Part shown: piece after piece, positions 42,281-51,227 of the stretch | Numbering within the stretch: position 1 is the stretch's first letter | Layout of the letters: every line of letters starts with the position of its first letter | Assembly (NCBI GenBank): GCA_023150615.1 | Contig: JAKLKO010000001.1 | Span: 1 to 64,000, forward strand | Reading direction: 5' to 3' | DNA: 64,000 nucleotides | Source: Phycisphaerae bacterium | Lineage (GTDB): Bacteria; Planctomycetota; Phycisphaerae; UBA1845; UTPLA1 | Notes under the pieces: model-generated | The model's database searches: none | Told to the model about the DNA's origin: nothing | What the model saw: the letters and a program-made list of their open reading frames with translations, nothing else | Translations under genes and position numbers: made by a program

Positions 42281-42994
42281 ATGCCTGCTGAATCACACGC
42301 CATCGCCATGACGCCGCAGCGTTGGGCCAACTCAAACCGCTACGTTCGCGAGTTGTTCACGGCCGGCGAGCCCCCTGCGGCCATCGGACTGGCGCAGCGC
42401 GCCGCCGACGCGGGACTGCCGGCCATCGCCGTCCCCCCCGAAGTCGGACGCCTTCTCTGGATCGTGTGCCGCGGACAGTACGCCGGCCGGGGGTGCCGCC
42501 TCGCGCTTGAACTTGGGACGCTCGCCGGCTACTCGGCTCTTTGGATTGCCGATGGTCTCGCGCCCGGCGGCCGATTGATCACGCTGGAACCCAATTCGAA
42601 GCACGCGGCGTTCGCGCGCCAGGTTTTTTCGGAGTCCGGCTGGACGGACCGAATCGAGCTTCGCGAAAAAAAAGCCCTCGACGAACTGCCCCGGCTCGCG
42701 GCCGAATTCGGCCCTGCGTTCGACCTCTTCTTCGCCGATGCGATCAAGACCGAGTATCCCGCCTACTTCGAGTTCGCGCGTCGGCTCCTCGCACCCAACG
42801 GGTTGTTCATCGCACACAACGCCCTCGGATCAAACACGTGGTGGATCGACGAACCCGCAGACCAGGCCGCCGACCGTGACGCCGTCGACCGGATGAACCG
42901 CGCCGTGGCCGCCGATCCGGAATTCGACGCCGTTCTCCTGCCGATCGACCAAGGCGTGCTCATCGCGCGGCGACGTACCCATTCGGCCCCGTAG
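42281..42994 (+). CDS. O-methyltransferase (CaffeoylCoA-OMT/COMT-like family 3)
   Basis: 237 residues from ATG 42281, with GGAG nine bases upstream. A helical N-terminus is followed by a SAM-binding motif LALELGTLAGYSALWIADGL, then GGRLITLEPNSKHAAFA, DRIELREKKALDELP and FDLFFADAIKTEYPAYFEFARRLLAPNGLFIAHNALG, the order seen in methyltransferase family 3. In these enzymes the Asp of FADA(I/D)K is a metal ligand. Substrate unknown. It was probably the neighbour of tmRNA before the island inserted. Confidence 0.88.
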   Translation: MPAESHAIAMTPQRWANSNRYVRELFTAGEPPAAIGLAQRAADAGLPAIAVPPEVGRLLWIVCRGQYAGRGCRLALELGTLAGYSALWIADGLAPGGRLITLEPNSKHAAFARQVFSESGWTDRIELREKKALDELPRLAAEFGPAFDLFFADAIKTEYPAYFEFARRLLAPNGLFIAHNALGSNTWWIDEPADQAADRDAVDRMNRAVAADPEFDAVLLPIDQGVLIARRRTHSAP

Positions 42995-43043
42995 ACAGGC
43001 GAACCCTCCGGTCATGGACCGGCATGCCCGGCCGGAAACGCGG

Positions 43044-43078
43044 CGGGCCGGCGATCACGCTGGGTGACCGCCGGCCCG
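43044..43078. terminator. Strong hairpin between convergent genes
   Basis: CGGGCCGGCG (43044-43053) and CGCCGGCCCG (43069-43078) pair over ten bases, with an inner TCAC/GTGA extension around GCTGG. It lies between the O-methyltransferase and the protease gene that ends at 43107, so it can serve both strands. There is no strong T tract on either side. Confidence 0.6.
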
Positions 43079-43106
43079 TCCGTTGCTTCTAACTGGATTG
43101 CACCGA

Positions 43107-46100
43107 CTACGGACTCGGGAACAAGAGCTTGTTCACGAGCGCCGGAGCGTCGAGGTCATCGAGATACGAATCCTCGTTAACGTCCGCCGCACACCGCTCG
43201 GCCACCGACGCGTTCACCGGATCCATCATCACGCGAGCGAACTCGACGACGTCGAGGCCGTCGAGATTCGAATCGAGTGAAACGTCACCCGGCGTCACGG
43301 GGGGACACGCGGTCGGCACGAAGCCCCAGATCTCGACGTCGTCGAGATTCCATCCGGGGTACGTGACGGAATTGTCGGTAACGCCCATGCCCCAGCGGAC
43401 GTAGACGGTCGGTTGACCGTCCGCGACCGCGGAGATGTCGATGACCTGCAGCGACCACGCCGTCTCGGTGATCGCGTTGCCGCTGTGCTGCCAGACGGTC
43501 GTCCAAGTTGAACCGTTGTTCGACACCTGGATATCGGCGCGGTCGAACGCGGACGCTTCAATGCCCAGCCATCGCCGGAAGCGGAGCTGCATCGAGGTCG
43601 CCCCGGAGCAGTCGATCGCGGTCGTGGTCAGGTATTGCGTCGGGTTCAGGTTGTTCGGATAGTCGCCGTTCAGGTTGTATCCGAACACGTTCGGACCGGT
43701 GAACCCGCCGGTCGGGTCGTGGTTGCCCGATCCGCCGCCCGTCGGCTGGCCGAACTGCCACTGCCCCATGCGAGCCCAGCCCGGATCCGTATCGAGCGGG
43801 AAGGTGTGGACCGGTGTAATCCCGCCGATCGTCGCGCTCATCGACGCCACGTTCGACTCGTACTGCCCGTCGGTGACCTTGAACGTGAACGAATCCGCGC
43901 CGGCGTAGCCGATCTGCGGGATGTAGTGAACCTGCTTGCCGCCGGCCAGCAGCGTGTACGGAACCGACAGGATGAACCCGCCGTTCGGGTCGCGCAGTCG
44001 GCCGTGCGTCGGCAGCGAGAGGATGATCGTGTCGAGCGGGTCCATGTTCGGATCCGACGAGTTGAGCATCACCAGCTCGGCTTCATTCACGGCCAACGCA
44101 AACGCGCCGCTTTCGGCCGTCGGGGCGTTGAGCGCCACGACCGAGATGTTGTCGACGAACCAGTCGTCGAACGGCGTCGCACTCGCCGTGCCGATGCTGC
44201 GGAAGCGCAGCTTGAACGCCGCGTGCAGCGCCTGTGCCGGCAGGACGATCGCCACGTTCTGGAAATTCGTCATGTCCGGACCACTGCCGAGGTGCTGCTG
44301 GAGCAACTGCCACGTCCCGTTTGAGTCCTGGTATTCGACAAACAGGTCGTCTCCGGCCTCCGGGCTGTCCCCGTTGCCCTTGATCTCGTACGCGTACGAA
44401 AGCTCAACGAGGTCCTGCGACGACAAGTCAATCAGGTGCGAGATCAACTGATCGCCGCCTGCCGGGCTGCCGTTGAAGCGCGCCGCGTAGGGCGGAGTCG
44501 GCGGGTTGATCGCAGCCGTGTCGACCGTCGTATTCAGGTTCGTCTTCCATTTGTTCGAATCGATCGTCGTGCTGGGGAAATCATCCGCAAACGGCAGCGT
44601 GAGCACCGGATCGACGCTCAGCGTGATGGTCGCGATATTCGAATCACCGCCGTCCGGCGGAGTCCCGCCGTCGTTCGCCTTGTACGTGAAGCTGTCCGGA
44701 CCCGTGTAGCCGCCGGTCGCCAGGTACTTCACCTGGTTCCCGCCGCCCACGAGCGTATAAGGCAACTCGCCGGCCGTGATCAGATGGTCGTTGGCCGCGT
44801 CGAGCAACTCCATGTCCGGCACCGACACGATGATGTACGACAGCGCCGCCGGAGGATCCGGCAAGCCATCGTCGCCCGCCGGAAGCGTAATGGGCAGCGT
44901 GATCCCGGTCGGGACGTTGAGCGACCCGCCACCGGCCGACGGTGGTCGCGGCCCGCACGATGGATACGTCGACAGATCGCTCTCCAGGAAGTCCGGATCG
45001 ACACCCAGACCCTGCGACAGGCCCGCCAGGCCGTCGGTCGCCCCGATGGACAGCCAACTGATCTGGATCCGGCCGTCGTAGAACATCTCGATCTGGAAGG
45101 TGTTCGTGTCGCCGGTCACGTTGTGTTGCGGGACGTTCAGCCACGTCACGACCGCGCGATCGGTGAGCTGCTTCCAACTGATCGAGCCCGAGCCCTGCGT
45201 CGGATTCAGGTCATCGAACAGGGCCGAGATGCGCGGCGTGTCGAAGTGATCTGCGATCGTCTCGGAGAGATCGCTGTCGCCAACGCCGAACGTGATGTAC
45301 CCGTTCGAGCCGACGAAAAAGCTCGAATACGCAGTCCCGTACAGCTTCACCGTGTCGTTGCCCGCCAGGGCGACGCTGGTGCTGCTGTCATCGGTCAGCG
45401 TCAGTGTTGTTCCGCCCGTCGGATCGGTCGGGAGCGTCGCGATCGGCTGGGCCGTGCACGCCGCATAGAAGTCGACCGACGCATTCGGCGTGAACATGAT
45501 GCTTATGTTGTCCAGGTCGTTGTTTGACGTGAACAACTGGGTGAAGAAGTCCGGAACCTCCGGCGTCATGAACGTGTAGCACGAGCCGCCGTTGTCGTCG
45601 GACGAGCTGTTGCCGGCCCGATCGACCGCGTCCACGACATAGTAGTACGTCGTGTTGTCCTGCAGCCCGGTGATCGGGATCGAATGCGATGTGCGGTAAC
45701 CCGATACCGTCGCCGTGCCGGTCAGCGAACCGCAGCTCGTGCCATACCGCACCGTCACGTTCGCATCCTCGTCGGTGGTGCACGTGATCGTCGCCGACCG
45801 CGGGAGGATGTTCGTCGCCTGTACGTTCGAGATCACCGGCGCGACGCAGTCCACGTCGGCCGTGTCGGTCCGCGGGATGTTCATCCCGCCGAACCCGTCG
45901 TCCGCATCGATGTACGTCATCGTCACGACATCGCCGTGCGCGACGTGCAAGACGCCCGCGCTGTCAGTCGTGCTCAGGTCGATGCTCCCGAGGAACAGGG
46001 CCGTCTCCGGTCCCGTCTCGGTCAGAAGGACCGATTCCCCGGCCGCTTCCGTCGTCGACGCCACCGTGACCGTCACGCTCTCGACGACCATGTCATCGGT

Positions 46101-48329
46101 GTTCAGATCGCAATCCGAGACCCGCAGCGTCGCGGTCGATGAACACGGGTACTTCTCACGGTCCATCGACGCCACGCCGACCGTCGAGCAGTTAACCAGC
46201 AGCGGAGACGCGCAGAGCGAGAATGGCTGCGGCCCGGTCGGGACATTGGTGCCGCGCACCTCGACCCGATACGCGCCGGGCGCAGGCGCGTTCACGACGA
46301 CCTGCTCGATGTTGTTGATGTGATCTTCCGCCGTCTGGACGGCCGGTGCACCCGGATTGCCCGTAACGTGCGTCCAGGGGTACTTCCGATCGTTGTTCGG
46401 GTCGAACACGACGAGGTCCAGGTCGTTGACCAGGGCCGGACTGACGTTCGGCGTACCCGGCGGATCGTCCCAGGCGAGCGTGACCTTCAGTTGCGGATCA
46501 CCCGGGTTGACGACCACTAGCACCGAGAACGTCCCGCCCTGACTGACCTCGTTCTCAAGGAAGTTGCCGGTCCGCATGAAGTCGACGGCCGGCTGAATCC
46601 GGACCGATCCGTAGCCGAACTGCATGTCCGGACCCGGATTGCCGAGATCGACCGCCGTGTGGGCGAGGAGGATCTTCAGCGTCGAATTCCGAAAGTCGGG
46701 ATTGCCGGGGAACTGCGCCCGATAGTCCTCGAGCAACAGCGCACTCATGCCGCAGACCGTCGGCGATGCCATCGACGTCCCGCACTTGACGCTGTACGCC
46801 GTGTCGCTCGAGCTGCTGCACGATGTCACGCCGTTGTCGCTCCCCACCTCGCAGCCCGGCGCCGAGATGTCGGGCTTCATCCGGCCATCGTCCGCCGGAC
46901 CCCAGCTCGAGAATGACGTCATCGAGTCATCGTTTGAATTGAGCGCGCCGACCGTGATGTGGTTCTTCGCGCAGGCCGGCGGGGCCGTCGTGTTATACGT
47001 CGAGCCGCACCGCGCGCTGCCCTGGCGCTCGTTGCCGTTCGCCCAGACGATGCGGAACGGCACGCCGCCGCTCACGCCGCCGCGGACAATGTCGTCGATG
47101 ATCGTGTCCGTGAAACCGTAGTCCCCTTCCCACGAGCACGGATAGCCGTTCGGCGCCGTGTTTGTGCCGATCGAGTTGTTGGAGATATCCGCGCCATACG
47201 TGTTGATCGCCGCCGTGTAGTCGGCCTCGAGGTCGCCCGGATCGGTGTAGAGAAAACCAGGCTGAAGTCCGCCCGGTTGCTCGAAACCGTACGAGATGAT
47301 CGCGACGGCCGGCGCCATGCCGCGGTTATTTCCGGCGCTCGCCGCACCGGTTCCGCCGACCGTACCGGCGACGTGCGTCGAGTGGTCCGATGTCGACGAC
47401 GTGTCGGTCGCACCGATCGTCACGCGCGGCGTGAGGTCCTGGTGCGTCGCACGGACCTTGCCGCCGTCATAAACCAGCACCGAGACGCCCGAGCCGCTCA
47501 GGCTGTACGGCGGCGCCTGCACCGTGTTCGCGCCCACCCGCGCTCGATTGCTCGAGTTGTTCTCCGTCAGCGCCGGAAGCGCCGTCTCCAACCACATGAC
47601 CGCGTCTTCGTCCGCCAGCGCCGTGATGTTGTCCACGGGCAGCTCGATCACCATGCCGTTGTTCGACTGGATCTTCGACCGAATCAGTGCCCCGTGCCGA
47701 AGCACGACCTGTGATCCCGTTGGATCGAGCGACACGTCCGCGTGGAACATCACGTACAGCGCGGCGAGCGCTTGCGGAACGGCTTCGCCGTCCACCGGCT
47801 CCTTGCCGGCCTCGGGCCGGAACACCGCGTGCGGCGGAAGATTGTTGTTGCGAAGAAAGGCATCGAGCTTCCAGACGCGCTGGATCGCCCGCGCATCACG
47901 GAGGCTCGCGACCTGGCCGAGCGCTGCCCGGTTGAGCTGGCCGGTCGGAACTGACGCGAAGAACGCGTTGTTGCTCAGGTAGTTCAGCAACTGAAGGCCG
48001 GACGCCTCGACCTTCTGCCGCTCGTCGACCGAGAGCGGCTTATCGAACTGCACGATGATGTGGCGCGCCCCGGCGGACGTCAGCGCATCGATCTGCTCGA
48101 TCGCCTGACCCGTCGTGCGGGCGGTGGATCGGACCGTGCCGGCCTTGAAGGGAATCTCCAGCGACGCCGCGCCGCTCGGCTGCCGCTTCGTTCGAGCCGT
48201 GCCTCCGCCGGTCGCGTTCGGCGATTGTGCGACGGTCGCGATCGTGATCGCGAGCGTTCCGACGATCGCCGCACACAGGAGCATGAGCGCGCGCAGGCAA
48301 TTGGGTCCGGTGGACTTCCGTGTAATCAT
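43107..48329 (-). CDS. Very large secreted subtilisin-like protease with dockerin
   Basis: 1740 residues. Signal peptide at about 12-36, prodomain-like region to about 260, then the S8 catalytic domain: Asp288 (VLVYDGG), His316 (DHSTHVAGT), Asn431 oxyanion region (WANGNE) and Ser519 (GTSMASP). Further domains follow: a P-domain-like beta sandwich, an FN3-like domain (RSATITCTTDEDANVTVRYG), two cadherin/Ig-like repeats that share YTLLAGG/YTLVGGG-type and PDSFT motifs, a laminin-G-like region, and a C-terminal dockerin-like pair (DSNLDGLDVVEF, DVNEDSYLDDLDAPAL). ATG 48329 has GAGGAG five bases upstream. Likely an extracellular degradative enzyme attached through its dockerin-like end. Confidence 0.93.
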   Translation of the reverse strand: MITRKSTGPNCLRALMLLCAAIVGTLAITIATVAQSPNATGGGTARTKRQPSGAASLEIPFKAGTVRSTARTTGQAIEQIDALTSAGARHIIVQFDKPLSVDERQKVEASGLQLLNYLSNNAFFASVPTGQLNRAALGQVASLRDARAIQRVWKLDAFLRNNNLPPHAVFRPEAGKEPVDGEAVPQALAALYVMFHADVSLDPTGSQVVLRHGALIRSKIQSNNGMVIELPVDNITALADEDAVMWLETALPALTENNSSNRARVGANTVQAPPYSLSGSGVSVLVYDGGKVRATHQDLTPRVTIGATDTSSTSDHSTHVAGTVGGTGAASAGNNRGMAPAVAIISYGFEQPGGLQPGFLYTDPGDLEADYTAAINTYGADISNNSIGTNTAPNGYPCSWEGDYGFTDTIIDDIVRGGVSGGVPFRIVWANGNERQGSARCGSTYNTTAPPACAKNHITVGALNSNDDSMTSFSSWGPADDGRMKPDISAPGCEVGSDNGVTSCSSSSDTAYSVKCGTSMASPTVCGMSALLLEDYRAQFPGNPDFRNSTLKILLAHTAVDLGNPGPDMQFGYGSVRIQPAVDFMRTGNFLENEVSQGGTFSVLVVVNPGDPQLKVTLAWDDPPGTPNVSPALVNDLDLVVFDPNNDRKYPWTHVTGNPGAPAVQTAEDHINNIEQVVVNAPAPGAYRVEVRGTNVPTGPQPFSLCASPLLVNCSTVGVASMDREKYPCSSTATLRVSDCDLNTDDMVVESVTVTVASTTEAAGESVLLTETGPETALFLGSIDLSTTDSAGVLHVAHGDVVTMTYIDADDGFGGMNIPRTDTADVDCVAPVISNVQATNILPRSATITCTTDEDANVTVRYGTSCGSLTGTATVSGYRTSHSIPITGLQDNTTYYYVVDAVDRAGNSSSDDNGGSCYTFMTPEVPDFFTQLFTSNNDLDNISIMFTPNASVDFYAACTAQPIATLPTDPTGGTTLTLTDDSSTSVALAGNDTVKLYGTAYSSFFVGSNGYITFGVGDSDLSETIADHFDTPRISALFDDLNPTQGSGSISWKQLTDRAVVTWLNVPQHNVTGDTNTFQIEMFYDGRIQISWLSIGATDGLAGLSQGLGVDPDFLESDLSTYPSCGPRPPSAGGGSLNVPTGITLPITLPAGDDGLPDPPAALSYIIVSVPDMELLDAANDHLITAGELPYTLVGGGNQVKYLATGGYTGPDSFTYKANDGGTPPDGGDSNIATITLSVDPVLTLPFADDFPSTTIDSNKWKTNLNTTVDTAAINPPTPPYAARFNGSPAGGDQLISHLIDLSSQDLVELSYAYEIKGNGDSPEAGDDLFVEYQDSNGTWQLLQQHLGSGPDMTNFQNVAIVLPAQALHAAFKLRFRSIGTASATPFDDWFVDNISVVALNAPTAESGAFALAVNEAELVMLNSSDPNMDPLDTIILSLPTHGRLRDPNGGFILSVPYTLLAGGKQVHYIPQIGYAGADSFTFKVTDGQYESNVASMSATIGGITPVHTFPLDTDPGWARMGQWQFGQPTGGGSGNHDPTGGFTGPNVFGYNLNGDYPNNLNPTQYLTTTAIDCSGATSMQLRFRRWLGIEASAFDRADIQVSNNGSTWTTVWQHSGNAITETAWSLQVIDISAVADGQPTVYVRWGMGVTDNSVTYPGWNLDDVEIWGFVPTACPPVTPGDVSLDSNLDGLDVVEFARVMMDPVNASVAERCAADVNEDSYLDDLDAPALVNKLLFPSP

Positions 48330-48519
48330 CGTGACTCCTCGAATGTGGCTCGCACCGACGTTGATGGGACAAATCAGCCGTGTCCCGTCCGCTCAGAGGT
48401 GAATTGGAACATCGGCAGGACAAGACGCGCCGAAAGGTCGGCTCGCGCGACGAAGTATTCCGACCCCTTCGCGCATCCGGCGTCGATCAGGCCCGGCCCC
48501 TCCAGACTCTGAGAACGTT

Positions 48520-48548
48520 ATCATACCGTTTCCCAGATTCACATGCAA
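48520..48548 (-). promoter_or_regulatory. Predicted promoter of the secreted protease
   Basis: Minus strand TTGCAT (48543-48548), 17-base spacer, TATGAT (48520-48525). The leader to the ATG at 48329 would be about 185 bases, long for this genome. The rest of the 248-base gap after trpA shows no gene. Confidence 0.65.
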
Positions 48549-48577
48549 AGGGGTTTTTCCCGTCCGGTAAGCCTCCG

Positions 48578-49396
48578 TTAGTCCACTCGCGCCAGCAGGG
48601 TCGCCACTGCGTCCCGGGTGACCGACTGGACCGCTCCAGAAGTGCCCCCCCGGCGGGTGCACTCGAGCATCCGCCGGACGATCGCGCTCCCCACGATCGC
48701 CCCATCGGCGACTTCGCAGACCGCCCGGACATGCGCTGCCGTGCTCACGCCGAAGCCCACGAGAATCGGCAGGCTCGTAAACGTCCGCAGGTTCTCGACC
48801 TGCGCGGCAAGGTCCGACGCGAGGGACTCCCGCGCGCCGGTCACGCCACGCACCGCGACGTAGTAGAGAAACCCGCTCGCGACGGCAGCGATTCGCCGCC
48901 GCCTCGGTTCACTCGAAACGGGCGCGACCAGCATCGCCAGCCGAAGGTCGTTCGCTGTAGCCGATGCGGCGCAGCGCGGCGCTTCCTCAAGCGACAGGTC
49001 CGGGACGATCAGCCCATCGAGGCCGCTCTCCCGCGCACGGGTCATGAATGCCTCCACGCCGATCGAGTAGACGATTGACGCGGAGACCATTCCGACGAGC
49101 GGCACGGCGACTTGACTCCGCGCGTCGGCAACGCCCGCGAGAACGTCCGACACGCGAACACCGTTCGCGAGCGCCGCCGCGAATGCCTCCTGGATCACCG
49201 GGCCGTCCGCGATCGAATCTGAGAACGGAAAACCCACTTCGATCCCGCTCGCACCTCCGTCCGCCGCCGCACAAAGCAGGTCCGCCGTCAACGCCCGATG
49301 CGGGAATCCGGCCGGTATGAACGGCCAGACGCCCGGTCGCCGGGAATGCCGCGACACCGACAGGCAAGCATCGATTCGATTGGCACCGCTACTCAA
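48578..49396 (-). CDS. trpA: Tryptophan synthase alpha chain
   Basis: 272 residues. [16 protein letters not shown] holds the catalytic Glu53 and Asp64, and [12 protein letters not shown] and [11 protein letters not shown] are the usual strands. It cleaves indole-glycerol phosphate and passes indole to TrpB. The start is TTG 49396, which overlaps the trpB stop by eight bases (ATTGAGTAG) and has GAGG eight bases upstream; there is no ATG that would preserve the N-terminal helix. Confidence 0.95.
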   Translation of the reverse strand: MSSGANRIDACLSVSRHSRRPGVWPFIPAGFPHRALTADLLCAAADGGASGIEVGFPFSDSIADGPVIQEAFAAALANGVRVSDVLAGVADARSQVAVPLVGMVSASIVYSIGVEAFMTRARESGLDGLIVPDLSLEEAPRCAASATANDLRLAMLVAPVSSEPRRRRIAAVASGFLYYVAVRGVTGARESLASDLAAQVENLRTFTSLPILVGFGVSTAAHVRAVCEVADGAIVGSAIVRRMLECTRRGGTSGAVQSVTRDAVATLLARVD

Positions 49397-50600
49397 TCGC
49401 GCCGCCTCGCAACCGCGCCACCTCGACGCAATCCTTGTCGCCGCGCCCGGAGAGATTGACGACGATCACCGCGCCGCCGGGAAGCGTCGGCGCAATCCGC
49501 CGCGCATACGCGATCGCGTGCGCCGGCTCCAGCGCCGGGATGATCCCCTCGGTCCGGCTCAGCCACTCGAACGCGTCGAGCGCCTCGTCGTCCGTTGCCG
49601 AGACGTATTCCACGCGCTGGATCGAGTGCCAGTACGCGTGCTCTGGCCCAATCGCGGGATAGTCCAGTCCCGCGGACACCGAATGCACCGGCTGCGTCTG
49701 ACCATCCGCGTCCTGAAGCACGAGCGTCTGCATGCCGTGCAGCACACCCGGACGACCGTGCGCGATCGTCGCCGCGTGTCGTCCCGGCCGAGACTCGCCG
49801 CCCGCTTCGACGCCGATCAGCCGCACCGGCGTGTCGTCGATGAATGGATGGAACATCCCCGCCGCGTTGCTTCCGCCGCCGACACAGGCAATGACGCAAT
49901 CAGGAAGTCGTCCTTCGCGCTCCAGCACCTGCGTGCGTGTTTCGCGTCCGATCACCGCCTGCAGGTCGCGCACGATCATGGGGAATGGATGCGGGCCCAT
50001 GACGCTGCCGATGATGTAGTGCGTCTCGCCGACGCTCTCCATCCAGTCGCGAAGCGCTTCGTTGATCGCATCCTTGAGCGTCCGTTGGCCGGACTCCACC
50101 GAAACGACTCGTGCCCCGAGCAACTGCATGCGATAGACGTTGAGCCGCTGACGCCGAACATCCTCGGCCCCCATGTACACGACGCACTCCAGCCCGTACG
50201 CCGCCGCAGCCGTCGCGGTCGCCACGCCGTGCTGCCCCGCGCCCGTCTCGGCGATGATCCGACGCTTGCCCATCCGCCGCGCGAGCAGGACCTGGCCAAG
50301 CGTGTTGTTGATCTTGTGGGCCCCGGTGTGATTCAGGTCCTCGCGCTTCAGGTAGATGCGCCGCCCGCCGGTCGATTCGCTCCAGCGCCGCGCGTAGTAG
50401 AGCTTGCTCGGCCGACCGGCGAAGTCCCGCAGTCCATCGTCCAGTTGGGTCCAGAACGCCGCGTCCGTCCGCGCCGAAACATAGGCCTGCTCGAGTTCCT
50501 CCAGCGCCCCCATCAGCGTCTCGGGGACGAACTGCCCTCCGAACGCACCGTATCGGCCGTGCGGATCGGGGACCGCGTTTGCCGCCGGCACGTCCGTCAT
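49389..50600 (-). CDS. trpB: Tryptophan synthase beta chain
   Basis: 403 residues from ATG 50600. PLP Lys96 in HKINN, the phosphate loop [10 protein letters not shown], and [12 protein letters not shown] are all present, so this is the classical TrpB1 type that works with TrpA. The longer open frame to 50690 adds unlike residues and is not used. It is divergent from the tandem-ACT gene. No other trp genes are in the window. Confidence 0.96.
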   Translation of the reverse strand: MTDVPAANAVPDPHGRYGAFGGQFVPETLMGALEELEQAYVSARTDAAFWTQLDDGLRDFAGRPSKLYYARRWSESTGGRRIYLKREDLNHTGAHKINNTLGQVLLARRMGKRRIIAETGAGQHGVATATAAAAYGLECVVYMGAEDVRRQRLNVYRMQLLGARVVSVESGQRTLKDAINEALRDWMESVGETHYIIGSVMGPHPFPMIVRDLQAVIGRETRTQVLEREGRLPDCVIACVGGGSNAAGMFHPFIDDTPVRLIGVEAGGESRPGRHAATIAHGRPGVLHGMQTLVLQDADGQTQPVHSVSAGLDYPAIGPEHAYWHSIQRVEYVSATDDEALDAFEWLSRTEGIIPALEPAHAIAYARRIAPTLPGGAVIVVNLSGRGDKDCVEVARLRGGAIE

Positions 50601-50672
50601 GGCTGCATCGACTGCTCCGGCCCGACACGGCCCCGCCGAGTCCAGGCCTCGTTCAATCCCGCCGGGATTCTC

Positions 50673-50700
50673 TTGGGATTTGCACGACAATTGGTAGAAT
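50673..50700 (+). promoter_or_regulatory. Predicted promoter of the tandem-ACT gene
   Basis: TTGGGA (50673-50678), 16-base spacer, TAGAAT (50695-50700). The -10 ends seven bases before ATG 50708, so the transcript would have no leader. Confidence 0.6.
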
Positions 50701-50707
50701 GCGCCGC

Positions 50708-51187
50708 ATGAGCACCCGCCCGTTCGAGACCGCCGAACGCCCCTCCGGCGGAAGCGTGCGGCAACTGTCCGTCTTTCTCGAAAACCGGGTGGGACAGCTC
50801 CTGCGGCTCTTCCAGGTCTTTCACGGCACGCCCGTCCGCGTCCTCGGCATTAACATCGTTCAGGCCACCGACTGCGCCATCCTCCGCCTGATCTGCGACG
50901 AGGTCGATGAAGCCAAGCGACTGCTCAAGGCCGCCGACTTCGCCGTCAACGAAAGCGAACTCGTCGTGGTCGAACTGCCCAGCGTCGATGCCCTGCCGAC
51001 GGTCTGCGCCGCGCTGCTCGCGGCCGAGCTGAGCATCAGCTACATCTACCCGCTGCTGGTCCATCCGTCCGACCATTTCCCCATCGCCATCCACTGCGAA
51101 GACGTCGTCACGGCCGCCACCGTCCTGTCCGCAAAGCGATTCCGCCTGCTGAGCGACGAGGACCTCGGCCGCGGCCAAATCCGCTGA
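50708..51187 (+). CDS. Tandem ACT-domain protein
   Basis: 159 residues with two ACT-like domains: [49 protein letters not shown] (about 17-75) and [32 protein letters not shown] (about 86-150). ACT domains bind amino acids and control metabolic enzymes. There is no enzyme domain, so it may be a free-standing sensor. It lies back-to-back with trpBA, but a link to tryptophan is only suggested by position. No ribosome-binding site precedes the ATG. Confidence 0.85.
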   Translation: MSTRPFETAERPSGGSVRQLSVFLENRVGQLLRLFQVFHGTPVRVLGINIVQATDCAILRLICDEVDEAKRLLKAADFAVNESELVVVELPSVDALPTVCAALLAAELSISYIYPLLVHPSDHFPIAIHCEDVVTAATVLSAKRFRLLSDEDLGRGQIR

Positions 51188-51227
51188 TTGCCCTGCCCGT
51201 CTCGGAGCGGCATCCCGGGGATCAGCG

